Assembly: GCA_016213625.1 (NCBI GenBank)
Contig: JACQZZ010000116.1
Coordinates: 98,823 to 162,822, forward strand
Length of the DNA stretch: 64,000 nt
Reading direction: 5' to 3'
Source: Actinomycetota bacterium
Lineage (GTDB): Bacteria > Actinomycetota > Acidimicrobiia > Acidimicrobiales > Ilumatobacteraceae
In this document: one piece after another, positions 27,148-35,798 of the stretch
Layout: every line of letters starts with the position of its first letter
Position numbering within the stretch: the stretch's first letter is position 1
Notes under the pieces: model-generated
Databases searched by the model: none
What the model was told of the DNA's origin: nothing
Seen by the model: only the letters and a program-made list of their open reading frames with translations
Program-made: the position numbers and the translations under genes

Positions 27148-29157
27148 TCATTCCTCCACGATGAGCAGTGCGTCGACGGCAGTGGCGCCGCTGGTGCCGA
27201 CGAGCACGGGGTTCAGTTCCACCTCGACCACGTCGGTGCCGACGACGGCGTCGGTGAGCCGGACGACGAGGTCGGCGAGTGCGTCGATGTCGGCCGGTGG
27301 GCGGCCACGGAAGCCGGTGAGCAGGGGAGCGCTGCGCAACCTGAGCAGCGCCGCCTTCACCTCTGACGCGGTGACCGGCGCGAGCAGGTTGGTGACGTCG
27401 CTCCAGAGTTCGGTCATCACGCCGCCGTGGCCGAGCGTGACCAGCCAGCCGACGGGGGCGTCGCGCCGCACGGTGACCAGCACCTCGGCCACCACATCGG
27501 TGACCGTGCTCTCCACCAGGAATCCGGCGTCGGTGGCCGGCATCGCCCGCAGTGCGTCCGCGAGTGAGGCTTCGTCGCGCAACCCCACCCTCACCGCACC
27601 GGCCTCGCTCTTGTGAGCGTGGCCGAGCGCCTTGAGCGTGATGGGGTAGCCGATCGCCGCGGCGACGTCGAGCACGTCGGCCGCCTGCACCACTCGACCG
27701 GCAGGGACGGGCACACCCAACGTCGCGAGTCGTTGCTTGGCAGCGGCTTCGTCGATGAGGCGGGTGGCGCCGTGCGCGTGCACCGGAGCATGCGGTGTCG
27801 CGCTCACTCGCCGACCGACGGTGGCGGCGGCATCGAGGGCGGTGAGCGCCTCCGACAACCCGAGGAGCGGGGTGAGACCCTCCTCGGCGATGTGCGCCCG
27901 GAACGGGGCGTTGATGCACTCGGCCAGGGAGGCCACCACCACACCGCGGTTGCCCGTGGCTCGGGCGGCGTCGGCCAGGGCGTCGGCGGCGACGTACCAC
28001 GACGACGGGTCGTTGTCCTCGGCCGGCGGCGCGTCGAGCACGAGCATCGTCGCGTCCTGCGGGCCGTCCATCACCGCGGTGAAGGTGGCGGCCATGGCGG
28101 CGCGGTCGCCCCACATGAAGGTGTGATAGTCGAACGGATTGCTCACCGACACGAGTTCGGTGAGCGTCGCTTCGATGGCCGCGGTCTGGTCGGCGGTGAA
28201 CGGTGCGAACTCGAGGGCGGTGGCCTCGCTGCGATCGGCCACCAGCGACGCCTCGCCACCCGAGCAGCTGAGCGACACGACCCGTCGTCCGCGGAGCGGT
28301 CCGCCGGAGTCGAGCAACTTCAGCGTCTCGAGCAACTCCGCGGGCGTTCGTACGGTGGCCACGCCGTATCGCTCGAACAATGCGTCGTAGGCGGCGGCCC
28401 GGCCGGCCATGGAGCCGGTGTGCGAGTTGGCGATGAGCGCGCCCGCCTCACTGCGTCCGGTCTGCAAGGCCACCAGCGGGATGCCACGCTCGCGGGCGCG
28501 CAGTGCGACCACCGCGAACTGTTGGGCATCGCGCACAGCCTCCAGGAACAGGCCGATCGACGTGATGCGCGGGTCGTCGAGTAAGGCGGCGATGGCGTCC
28601 TCGGTGCCGAGGCTGGCCTGGTTGCCGACGGTGATCATGCTGCCGAGGCGCAGCCCGCGCTGTTGGAACGTGAGGTTCACGGCCACGTTGCCGCTCTGGC
28701 TGACGATGGCGGCGCCGCGCTCGTGGCGACCCATGCCGTGTTCGTCGGGCCACAACGCCACCCGGTCGAAGGTGTTGACGAAGCCGTAGCAGTTGGGACC
28801 GAAGAAGGGCACGTCACCGGCGGCCTCCAGCAGTTCGGTCTGCAGGTCGCCGTCGCCCGTCTCGGCGAAGCCCGACCCGTAGCACACCGCGCCACCGGCG
28901 CCGAGACGGCTGATCGTGCGCATCGACTGGACCGTGGCGTGGCGATTGACACCGAGAAACACGGCATCGGGCACATCGGGCAGGTCGTCGAGCGAGGGCA
29001 CGCAGGGCACCCCGGCCAGGTGGGCGCGGGTGGGATGCACGGGCCAGATGGGCCCTTCGAAGCCCAGTTTCAGGCACTGCCGGACCACTCGCTCGGCGGG
29101 GGCGCCGCCCACCACGGCGATGGAACGCGGTGCGAGCAGTCGACGCAGGTCGGGCAT
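27148..29157 (-). CDS. NDP-forming acyl-CoA synthetase (acetate-CoA ligase family)
   Basis: 669 residues, the fused alpha-beta form of ADP/GDP-forming CoA ligases. The N-terminal CoA-binding domain (SIAVVGGAPAERVV) is followed by succinyl-CoA-ligase-like domains (GPNCYGFVN, IVSQSGNVAVN). The phospho-His is in NSHTGSMAG, and a C-terminal ATP-grasp domain carries ITLKALGHAHKSEAGAV. In this setting it may charge carnitine, crotonobetaine or another acid with CoA for CaiD; that is inference. The start appears leaderless: TAACCT (29165-29170) ends 7 nt upstream, next to operator C. It is divergent from the amidase gene. Confidence 0.87.
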   Translation of the reverse strand: MPDLRRLLAPRSIAVVGGAPAERVVRQCLKLGFEGPIWPVHPTRAHLAGVPCVPSLDDLPDVPDAVFLGVNRHATVQSMRTISRLGAGGAVCYGSGFAETGDGDLQTELLEAAGDVPFFGPNCYGFVNTFDRVALWPDEHGMGRHERGAAIVSQSGNVAVNLTFQQRGLRLGSMITVGNQASLGTEDAIAALLDDPRITSIGLFLEAVRDAQQFAVVALRARERGIPLVALQTGRSEAGALIANSHTGSMAGRAAAYDALFERYGVATVRTPAELLETLKLLDSGGPLRGRRVVSLSCSGGEASLVADRSEATALEFAPFTADQTAAIEATLTELVSVSNPFDYHTFMWGDRAAMAATFTAVMDGPQDATMLVLDAPPAEDNDPSSWYVAADALADAARATGNRGVVVASLAECINAPFRAHIAEEGLTPLLGLSEALTALDAAATVGRRVSATPHAPVHAHGATRLIDEAAAKQRLATLGVPVPAGRVVQAADVLDVAAAIGYPITLKALGHAHKSEAGAVRVGLRDEASLADALRAMPATDAGFLVESTVTDVVAEVLVTVRRDAPVGWLVTLGHGGVMTELWSDVTNLLAPVTASEVKAALLRLRSAPLLTGFRGRPPADIDALADLVVRLTDAVVGTDVVEVELNPVLVGTSGATAVDALLIVEE

Positions 29158-29164
29158 GGCGGTC

Positions 29165-29187
29165 AGGTTAGCTGAACCACTGATCAG
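29165..29187. promoter_or_regulatory. Operator C and minus-strand promoter
   Basis: CTGAACCACTGATCAG (29172-29187) is an exact CTGA-N8-TCAG dyad, directly upstream of the minus-strand -10 TAACCT (29165-29170) of the CoA-ligase/caiD operon. A weaker, one-sided copy, CTGATGAGCGATCGAC (29198-29213), lies toward the amidase gene, whose likely -10 is CAGACT (29228-29233), 7 nt before its ATG. Confidence 0.55.
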
Positions 29188-29240
29188 GGAACCCGCCCTG
29201 ATGAGCGATCGACACCGGCGATTCGGGCAGACTTCACGGC

Positions 29241-30656
29241 ATGACGGCCTTCGACGACCCGTACCTGTCCGCCACCGAGTTGCTCGCTGCCTATCGGGCG
29301 AAGACGCTCTCGCCAGTGGAGTACCTGGAGGTGCTCATCGACCGCATCGAGACGCTCGAGCCGACCCTCAACGCAGTGGTCGACCGGCGCTACGACGAGG
29401 CGCGCGAGGAAGCGCGGGCGTCCGCCGACCGCTGGGCGCACGGCACCGCTGGAGCGCTCGACGGTGTGCCCGTGGTGGCCAAGGAGGAACACCCGATGGT
29501 CGGCCGCGCCTGGACGCAGGGCTCGCTGGCATTCGCCGACGAGATGGCCGCGATGGACCACCCGATCATCGAACGCGTCCAGGCTGCCGGCGGCATCATC
29601 CACATCCGGTCGGCGACGCCCGAATTCTGCTGCGCCGGCTTCTGCCACAGCCGGATGTGGGGCATCACGCGAAACCCGTGGAACACCGACTACTCGCCGG
29701 GCGGGTCGTCGGGCGGGACGGGCGCCGCACTGGCCGCGGGGTACGCACCCATCGGCACGGGCAGCGACATCGGCGGATCCATCCGTATCCCGTCGTCGCT
29801 CAGCGGTGTCGCTGGTTTCAAACCGCCGTGGCAGCGAGTGCCGGCACTGCCGCCGTACAACCTCGACCAGTTCTGCCACGACGGGCCGATGGCGCGCACC
29901 GTGGGCGACTGCGCCGTGCTGGAGGACGTGATCGCCGGTGCGCACTGGATGGACCCAGCCTCGCTGCCGAACCCGCCGTTGGTGGCCGGAGTTGGCGGCG
30001 ACGTGCGTGGACGACGAGTGGCGTTCTGCACGAACCTCGGTGATTGGCCGATCGACCCCGCGGTCGACGCGAACACTCGCCGAGTGGCCGCATCGCTCGC
30101 CGAGGCGGGCGCCATCGTCGAGGAGGTGACCCTGCCGTGGACCACCGACCAGATCTGGAACGCCGCGCAGGTGCACTTCCGTACCATCATGGGTGCCGGC
30201 ATCGGCGCGGTGCGCGACGCAGCGCGCGAGCACCTCAGCGACTACACCATCGCCTTCGCCGACAGCATGGACGGGGCCGCGCTCGGCTTCTACGAAGGGC
30301 TCGAGCTGGAGGGACAGCTGTGGGAGCCGCTCGGTCGGCTGTTCCAGCGCATCGATGCGTTCGTGTGCCCCACCATGGCCACCGACGGCTACGTGGCCGG
30401 TGAGCCGTACCTGGAGGGTGGCATGGCGGTGGGCGACGGGCACGTGCGGCACCACATCCTCGGGGCGATGACCCTGCCCTTCAACATCCAGAGCCGGTGC
30501 CCCGTGGTGTCCGTGCCATCGGGCCGCGCGGCGAACGGCGTGCCCACCGGCGTGCAGGTGGTGGGCCGCCCGTACGACGACGTGATGGCGTTCCGCGTGG
30601 CCGCCGCCGTGGAGGCCACCGGCGTCGGCTTCACCCATCCCACCTGGCGCCCCTGA
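29241..30656 (+). CDS. Amidase-signature family hydrolase
   Basis: 471 residues. The Ser-cisSer-Lys triad is visible: Lys in VPVVAKEEHP (usually VKD), cis-Ser in PGGSSGGTGAALAAG and nucleophile Ser in GSDIGGSIRIPSS. Members hydrolyse amides to acid and ammonia; no GatB or GatC gene is adjacent and the sequence does not look like GatA. Cytoplasmic. It is divergent from the CoA-ligase operon across operator C, which suggests a role in nitrogen release within the same regulon. Confidence 0.9.
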   Translation: MTAFDDPYLSATELLAAYRAKTLSPVEYLEVLIDRIETLEPTLNAVVDRRYDEAREEARASADRWAHGTAGALDGVPVVAKEEHPMVGRAWTQGSLAFADEMAAMDHPIIERVQAAGGIIHIRSATPEFCCAGFCHSRMWGITRNPWNTDYSPGGSSGGTGAALAAGYAPIGTGSDIGGSIRIPSSLSGVAGFKPPWQRVPALPPYNLDQFCHDGPMARTVGDCAVLEDVIAGAHWMDPASLPNPPLVAGVGGDVRGRRVAFCTNLGDWPIDPAVDANTRRVAASLAEAGAIVEEVTLPWTTDQIWNAAQVHFRTIMGAGIGAVRDAAREHLSDYTIAFADSMDGAALGFYEGLELEGQLWEPLGRLFQRIDAFVCPTMATDGYVAGEPYLEGGMAVGDGHVRHHILGAMTLPFNIQSRCPVVSVPSGRAANGVPTGVQVVGRPYDDVMAFRVAAAVEATGVGFTHPTWRP

Positions 30657-30679
30657 CCCGCGAACGAAGCGCGATCTCG

Positions 30680-30767
30680 TTCTCGGGCTGAATCGTCCCA
30701 AGACGGCTTCTCGGTCTGATTCGTCCCGGCCTCCGAGACAGTCCCGGCCTCCGAGACGGATCAGACC
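30680..30767. repeat. Intergenic repeat cluster
   Basis: In the 163-bp gap between the amidase gene and an acyl-CoA dehydrogenase gene there are three nested structures. A direct repeat with two mismatches has copies at 30680-30699 and 30708-30727 (TTCTCGG-N-CTGA-N-TCGTCCC). A perfect 17-bp tandem, GTCCCGGCCTCCGAGAC, is at 30723-30739 and 30741-30757. Inverted arms GGTCTGAT / ATCAGACC (30713-30720, 30760-30767) enclose the tandem. It may act as a terminator for the two convergent genes or be a dispersed repeat. Confidence 0.6.
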
Positions 30768-30819
30768 CAGATCGCTGCGAGCCGACCTGCCGACCTGGGC
30801 GGACGGTGGCGGGTGGGGG

Positions 30820-31980
30820 TCAGGCGCCGTAGGGGCGGAGCATGCTGCGGCTGATGATGTGGCGCTGGATCTCGCTGGTGCCGTCCCAGATGCGATCGAC
30901 GCGGGTGTCGCGCCACATGCGCTCGAGCGGCAATTCGTCCATCAACCCCATGCCACCGAGGATCTGGATGGCTTCGTCGGTGACGAACTGGCACATCTCG
31001 CTGCTGAACACCTTGGCCATGGCCATGTCCTCGTCGGTGGCTGTTCCATGGGCGTCCTTCCATGCTGCCTTCAGCGTGAGCAACTCGGCCGCCTCCAGCT
31101 GAGTGCGCATGTCGGCGAGCTTGAACGACACACCCTGGAACTTGCCGATCTGCTGACCGAACTGCTCGCGGGTGGCCGCCCACTCGGTGGCGATGCCGAG
31201 TGCTCGCCGCGCACGGCCCACACACACCGCGGCCACCTGCAACCGGGTGGACCCGAGCCACTCGTTGGCGGCGTCGAAGCCGCGGTGCTCCTCGCCGAGG
31301 ATGTTGCGCACCGGCACGCGGCAGTTGTCGAAGTTGATGATGAGGTTGTGGTAGCCGCGGTTGCTGACGCAGTTGTAGCCGTGCACCACTTCGCAGCCGG
31401 GCGTGTCGAAGTCGACCAGGAAGCCGGTGATCTTCTTCTTCGGGCCCTTGCTGGTCATCTCCTCACCGCTGGCGGCGAAGAGGATGACGTAGTCCGCGAG
31501 ATCGGCGTGGCTGATGAAGTGCTTCACGCCGTTGATGACGTAGTCGTCGCCGTCGCGCACCGCGCTGCACTTCATGCCGCGCACGTCGCTGCCTGCATCG
31601 GGCTCGCTCATCGCCATGCAGTCGACGCGCTCACCGCGGATGGTGGGCAGCAGGAACTCCTCGATCTGGTCGCCCTGACACGCGCGCAGGATGTTGGAGG
31701 GGCGAGCGACGATGTACTGCAGCGCGTACGAGGTGGCCCCGAACTCGCGGTCCACCAGCGTGACGCCGAAGCTGTCGAGGCCGCCGCCGCCGAGCTCGGC
31801 GGGCATGTTGGCCGCGTACAGCCCGGCGTCGATGGACTTCTTCTTGATCTCCGCGACCAGGTCGGGCGGGACGTCGCCGAGCTTCTCGACCATCTCTTCG
31901 TGCGGGAAGAGTTCCTTCTCGGTGAACGAGCGGACGGTGTCGACGATCATCTGCTGTTCGTCGGTGAGTTCGAAGATCAT
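30820..31980 (-). CDS. Acyl-CoA dehydrogenase (possible CaiA-type role)
   Basis: 386 residues. Motifs are MAMSEPDAGSDVRGMKC, YVINGVKHFISHA, FGQQIGKFQ and QILGGMGLMDELPLERMWRD. The loop that usually reads IYEGTSEIQ is IWDGTSEIQ, so the canonical catalytic Glu is replaced by Asp. It lies 27 bp after the degenerate carnitine-dehydrogenase/thioesterase gene in the same operon, with AGGAG before the ATG. The setting makes a crotonobetainyl-CoA or gamma-butyrobetainyl-CoA substrate plausible, but this is inference. Confidence 0.88.
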   Translation of the reverse strand: MIFELTDEQQMIVDTVRSFTEKELFPHEEMVEKLGDVPPDLVAEIKKKSIDAGLYAANMPAELGGGGLDSFGVTLVDREFGATSYALQYIVARPSNILRACQGDQIEEFLLPTIRGERVDCMAMSEPDAGSDVRGMKCSAVRDGDDYVINGVKHFISHADLADYVILFAASGEEMTSKGPKKKITGFLVDFDTPGCEVVHGYNCVSNRGYHNLIINFDNCRVPVRNILGEEHRGFDAANEWLGSTRLQVAAVCVGRARRALGIATEWAATREQFGQQIGKFQGVSFKLADMRTQLEAAELLTLKAAWKDAHGTATDEDMAMAKVFSSEMCQFVTDEAIQILGGMGLMDELPLERMWRDTRVDRIWDGTSEIQRHIISRSMLRPYGA

Positions 31981-32007
31981 GTGTCGGGGTCTCCTGTGAT
32001 GAGGTGA

Positions 32008-33072
32008 TCAGTACTTGGGTGGCGGCAGCTGCATGACGCTGCCCACCTGCGAGGGAACGGGGAGTGGTGCGTGTGCGGTGGCGATGGCCTGCAGGGCGGC
32101 GGCCACGTCGGGGAGGATGGCGGCACTGCGGCCCGCGTTCATGTCGACGTGCACGAGCATCTGTTCAGCGGTGCAGAGCAGCCCTCCGTCGACCCCGTGG
32201 AGCATGGTGTGGATGAGATGCACCCGCTTCGCGTCGACACCGAGGATCTGGGTCTCGAACACGATGGGCTCGTGCACCGCCACCTCGCGCACGTAATGGA
32301 TGTGGGTCTCGACGGTGTAGAAGCTGTGACCGGCAGCGCGGTACGCCTCGTCGTCGCCGATGTAGCGGAACAGCGCGTCGCTCGCCCATCCGGCGGCCGT
32401 GAGGTACGCGCTCTCGGTCATGTGCGCGTTGTAGTCGACCCACTCGGGTTCCACCGGGGTGCGATACAGCACGAGGGGAGCGGCGGGTACCTCGCCGGGC
32501 TGCCACCGCTGCACGCCACCGGCAGCGAAGCGCACCGCCTCGTGGTGCGCCACCGCGGCACCGGCGCCCTTGCCCGACGGACGGAGCGCACGCATGACGG
32601 CGATGAGTGCGTCGGGGTCGCCGTCGGTGAGCTGTACCAGTCCTTCGCCGAGCTGCCACCGTTCGTGTGCCGCCGCGTCGGCGGGCACGGGGGCCATGCC
32701 GATGCTGCGATAGAAGCGGGTGAGCGCCGCGGCGTGCGGGCCCTGCACCTCCACCAGCGGCACCAGGTGCATCGGGGAGCAGCCGCGCACCGCGTGCACG
32801 TGAGCGACGAGCCCGGAAGCATGTGGGGGACCATCGCCTTCCAGCACGTGCACGAGCACGCACGAGTCGATCAGTTCGGGTGTGGCGGTGTGCAGTCGAT
32901 CGGCCGACGCGCCCGGGAACAGGCCGAGACGATCGGATGCGGGCCACAAGCGCGCCACCTCGTCACGAACTGTGGAAACATCGTCGGTCACGACATCGAA
33001 GCCTGAGGCCAGATAGCGCGTGATCCATTCGGCGGCGTGGGAGCCCCCTCCCACCACGGCGACGTACGACAT
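32008..33072 (-). CDS. Thioesterase with a degenerate carnitine-dehydrogenase-like N-terminal half
   Basis: 354 residues. The C-terminal half (from about residue 205) is a hotdog thioesterase (EPEWVDYNAHMTESAYLTAAG) closely similar to the thioesterase half of the gene at 37385-38872. The N-terminal half aligns with that protein's dehydrogenase but is much shorter. The dinucleotide loop reads VVGGGSHAAEW, lacking the last Gly. The catalytic GHPFNP motif is replaced by GCSPMH while the following PLVEV and SIGMAPV segments are kept, and the C-terminal helical domain is missing. The gene is therefore probably a thioesterase with a regulatory or vestigial front. The start is leaderless: TATATT ends 6 nt before the ATG. 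It is divergent from the TetR gene over operator E. Confidence 0.82.
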   Translation of the reverse strand: MSYVAVVGGGSHAAEWITRYLASGFDVVTDDVSTVRDEVARLWPASDRLGLFPGASADRLHTATPELIDSCVLVHVLEGDGPPHASGLVAHVHAVRGCSPMHLVPLVEVQGPHAAALTRFYRSIGMAPVPADAAAHERWQLGEGLVQLTDGDPDALIAVMRALRPSGKGAGAAVAHHEAVRFAAGGVQRWQPGEVPAAPLVLYRTPVEPEWVDYNAHMTESAYLTAAGWASDALFRYIGDDEAYRAAGHSFYTVETHIHYVREVAVHEPIVFETQILGVDAKRVHLIHTMLHGVDGGLLCTAEQMLVHVDMNAGRSAAILPDVAAALQAIATAHAPLPVPSQVGSVMQLPPPKY

Positions 33073-33075
33073 AGA

Positions 33076-33091
33076 CTAAATATACATTCAG
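33076..33091. promoter_or_regulatory. Operator E between thioesterase and TetR genes
   Basis: CTAAATATACATTCAG fits CTGA-N8-TCAG with one mismatch. It covers the minus-strand -10 TATATT (33079-33084) and a plus-strand -10-like TACATT (33083-33088). A repressor bound here would shut both genes, the usual autoregulation of TetR-family genes. Confidence 0.6.
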
Positions 33092-33108
33092 GATTGGACC
33101 AGCCACCG

Positions 33109-33720
33109 ATGCCGAGACCTCGACTCGACCATGTTCGCAAGGCACAGATCCTCTCGGCGGCGGCCGAAGTGTTGTCCGAACGTGGCTACGCGAACTCGAG
33201 GGTGGTCGACATCGCCAACACGGCGGGCACCAGCCCTGCTGCCATCCTCTATTGGTTCGACGGCAAGGACGGGCTGCTGGCCGAGGCGTTGCGGTTGCGC
33301 GAGCAGGAGTTCCACGACCGCTACACGGTGAAGGCCGAGCACAAGTCCACGGCGTCCGAGAAGTTGCGGGTGCTGGTGGAGGCCATGCTCTACCACTACG
33401 ACTGGAAGCTCTGGATGGAGCTGTGCGTGCTCGCGCTGCGCGACAAGAGTGCAGCCGCCGAACGCGATCGCATGGACCGGCGGTGGCGTGCCCAGCTGCG
33501 TTCGGTGGTGCGCGAAGGTCAGTCCAGCGGCGAGTTCGCGGCCTCCGATCCGGAGGACACGATGTTCGTGCTGGCGGCGCTGCTCGACGGCCTCGCCCCG
33601 CTGTTGGCGTTGAAGGCCAAGGGCGTCACCCGCGATCGCGTCGAGCGGGTGTTCCTCGCCGAGGCGTCGCGGTTGCTCGGGCCCGGCTTCGATGCGAGTC
33701 CGTTGAAGCGCACTCGCTGA
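33109..33720 (+). CDS. TetR-family transcriptional regulator
   Basis: 203 residues. The N-terminal helix-turn-helix region is ILSAAAEVLSERGYANSRVVDIANTAGTSPAAILYWFDGKDGLLAEAL, with the typical YWFDGKDGLL end. The C-terminal ligand domain is variable. The start ATG follows GGATTGGA. It is the only TetR-type gene in the window. It lies at operator E, so it is the best candidate for binding the CTGA-N8-TCAG sites; an effector such as an acyl-CoA or a betaine is speculative. Confidence 0.9.
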   Translation: MPRPRLDHVRKAQILSAAAEVLSERGYANSRVVDIANTAGTSPAAILYWFDGKDGLLAEALRLREQEFHDRYTVKAEHKSTASEKLRVLVEAMLYHYDWKLWMELCVLALRDKSAAAERDRMDRRWRAQLRSVVREGQSSGEFAASDPEDTMFVLAALLDGLAPLLALKAKGVTRDRVERVFLAEASRLLGPGFDASPLKRTR

Positions 33721-33741
33721 TCGTCGTCCTGGCGCGCTCCG

Positions 33742-34983
33742 TCAACTCCTTGCCGCGGCGCCCTCGTCGTCGTGCGCGATCTGCGTGAGCGACGACCAGA
33801 TGGCGACCAGGATGATCGCGGAGCCGACGAATGCGAACCAGAACGGTGCGGTGATGCCCCACCGTTGGGCGATGACGCCTCCCAGGACGGCGCCGACCAC
33901 GAGCCCGGCTTGCAGGCCGATCATGTACACGCTGCCCACGCGCCCCTGGAACTCGGTGGGGACCGCTCGTTGACGGATGCTCGTGGCGGTGGTGCCCCAC
34001 ACCGCGGTGTGCACGCCGAACACCGTGAAGGTCACCATCGCCACCGCCGGCGTGGTGGTGAGCGCGAGTGTCAGATGGGTGGCGGTCTCGATGACCAGGC
34101 CGACGCGCATGATGTCGCCCAGGTGCACGCGGCGCTCGATGGCCGGGTACGCCCACGACCCGACGATGCCGCCGACCGCGCTCACCGTGGTGAGGAGGCC
34201 GAAGCCCAGCGCCCCGAGGCCGAGGCGCTCGCTCGAGTAGAGGACCAACACCGACCACGCAGCACCGAACGTCACGTTGAAGGCGACGATGGTGATGGCC
34301 AGCGTCCGGACGGGCGGATTCGACCAGAGGTGGTGCAGCCCATCGACGATCTGGCGGCGAACGGTCTCGGGAACCTCCGAGGTGGTGGGACGCGTGCCGG
34401 CGATGCGCCACATCAGCGAGGCGCCGAAGGCCAGCAGTACGCCCTGCATGACGAACGGCCAGGCCATGCCGCTGGCGAACAGCAATGCGCCGATCGGTGG
34501 CCCGACCAGTTGGTTCGCCGTGATGTGACCCACCATCAAACGCGAGTTCCCGAGGCCCAGGTCCTCGGGCTCGATGAGCATGGGGAGCACGGTCGTGGTG
34601 GTGACGTCGGCGAATGCCTCGGCGGTACCCAACAGGAACATCGCGCTCAGTACGACGGCCACGTTGACGGTGTCGGTGACGACGGTGATGGCCAACACAG
34701 CGAGGACGAGCGTGCGCGAGGTGTCGGCCACGACCACGACCACTCGCCGGTCCACCCGATCGGCCACCACGCCCGCGAACAACCCGAACAGCAGCCACGG
34801 CAGGCGTTGCAGGAACGCGGCCGCGGCCACCAGCAACGGATCGTCGGTCTGCGAGGCCACCAGCAACGGCCCCGCCGCGAGCGACAGCCCGTCACCCAGG
34901 TTGCTGAGCCACGACGACGCGAGCAGCAGCCGGAAGTTCCGGCCCAGGCGCGCAGGAGCGATGGCCTGCACGACGGACGTCAT
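33742..34983 (-). CDS. MFS transporter
   Basis: 413 residues with about 12 membrane helices. The N-terminus NFRLLLASSWLSNLGDGLSLAAGPLL and loop 2-3 GLFAGVVADRVDRR are typical of the DHA3-like MFS exporters. It follows the enoyl-CoA hydratase gene on the same strand by 24 bp and is convergent with the TetR gene. Substrate unknown; it may export an intermediate or be unrelated to the catabolic genes. Confidence 0.87.
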   Translation of the reverse strand: MTSVVQAIAPARLGRNFRLLLASSWLSNLGDGLSLAAGPLLVASQTDDPLLVAAAAFLQRLPWLLFGLFAGVVADRVDRRVVVVVADTSRTLVLAVLAITVVTDTVNVAVVLSAMFLLGTAEAFADVTTTTVLPMLIEPEDLGLGNSRLMVGHITANQLVGPPIGALLFASGMAWPFVMQGVLLAFGASLMWRIAGTRPTTSEVPETVRRQIVDGLHHLWSNPPVRTLAITIVAFNVTFGAAWSVLVLYSSERLGLGALGFGLLTTVSAVGGIVGSWAYPAIERRVHLGDIMRVGLVIETATHLTLALTTTPAVAMVTFTVFGVHTAVWGTTATSIRQRAVPTEFQGRVGSVYMIGLQAGLVVGAVLGGVIAQRWGITAPFWFAFVGSAIILVAIWSSLTQIAHDDEGAAARS

Positions 34984-35007
34984 TGGCTGGACCCTATCCG
35001 GCCGAGC

Positions 35008-35772
35008 TCACCCGAAGTCCTTGAGGAGCGTCGTGGTGAGCGGGTCCAGGAATCCGGCCACCGTCGCGTCTTCCTCGAGCGCGAGCGCGGCCCGGAGATC
35101 GGTGGCCGCCGTTCGGTTCAACGTGCGCTTCATCGCCTGCACCGACAGCGTGGGCAGCGCTGCCAGCTGGCGCGCCACGGAGGTCGCCTCGTCGAGCAGT
35201 TGGTCGTCGGGGACGACCCTCCACGCCACACCCAGGGTGAGCAACTCCGCGGCGGTGTAGCGGCGCTGCAGGAACAGCATCTCGCGTGCCGCGTTGAGCC
35301 CGACGAGTGCCGGGAGCAGCGAGCTCACCGCACCGGTGACGAAGAGGTTGAGCGACACCTCGGGGAAGAATGCCTTCGCACTCTCGGCCCAGACGGGGAA
35401 GTCGCAGTTGATGGCCCACTCGAACCCGCCGCCGACTGCCCACCCGTTGATGGCGCCGACCACCGGCTTCGCGCCGAACATGATGGCCTCGGTGGCGCGC
35501 TGGATGGCCACCACCAGGTCGCGTGCCTCCGCCTCGTTCTCCGGGTGCACGTGCTCGTGGCGGTCGTCGCCAGCGCAGAAGGCGCGGCCGGCCCCGGTGA
35601 ACACGATCGCTCGAGTGGCCGGGTCGGCGTGGGCGTCGTCGAAGGCCAACGCCACGTCGTCGATGAGACGGCGGTTCATCGCATTGAGGCTAGCGGGCCG
35701 ATTGAGCGTGATGGTGCGCACACCGTCGTCGAGCGACGACAGCACCGTGGCGTACTCGAATGCAGGTTCCAC
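35008..35772 (-). CDS. Enoyl-CoA hydratase/isomerase family protein
   Basis: 254-residue crotonase-fold protein. TLNRPASLNAMN and FTGAGRAFCAGDD form the first oxyanion element, PVVGAINGWAVGGGFE the second, and FFPEVSLNLFVTGA carries a Glu at the usual catalytic region. It is more distant from CaiD than the gene at 26367-27146. It starts 26 bp from the divergent CoA-ligase gene, and the MFS gene follows in the same direction. Substrate undetermined. Confidence 0.87.
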   Translation of the reverse strand: MEPAFEYATVLSSLDDGVRTITLNRPASLNAMNRRLIDDVALAFDDAHADPATRAIVFTGAGRAFCAGDDRHEHVHPENEAEARDLVVAIQRATEAIMFGAKPVVGAINGWAVGGGFEWAINCDFPVWAESAKAFFPEVSLNLFVTGAVSSLLPALVGLNAAREMLFLQRRYTAAELLTLGVAWRVVPDDQLLDEATSVARQLAALPTLSVQAMKRTLNRTAATDLRAALALEEDATVAGFLDPLTTTLLKDFG

Positions 35773-35798
35773 ACGGCGAATCTAGTAACACTCGCCGG

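Noticed and set aside
31996..32011. GTGA-N8-TCAG between the degenerate dehydrogenase gene and the acyl-CoA dehydrogenase gene
   Set aside because: It matches at 7 of 8 positions but lies inside an operon and overlaps a stop codon; probably chance.
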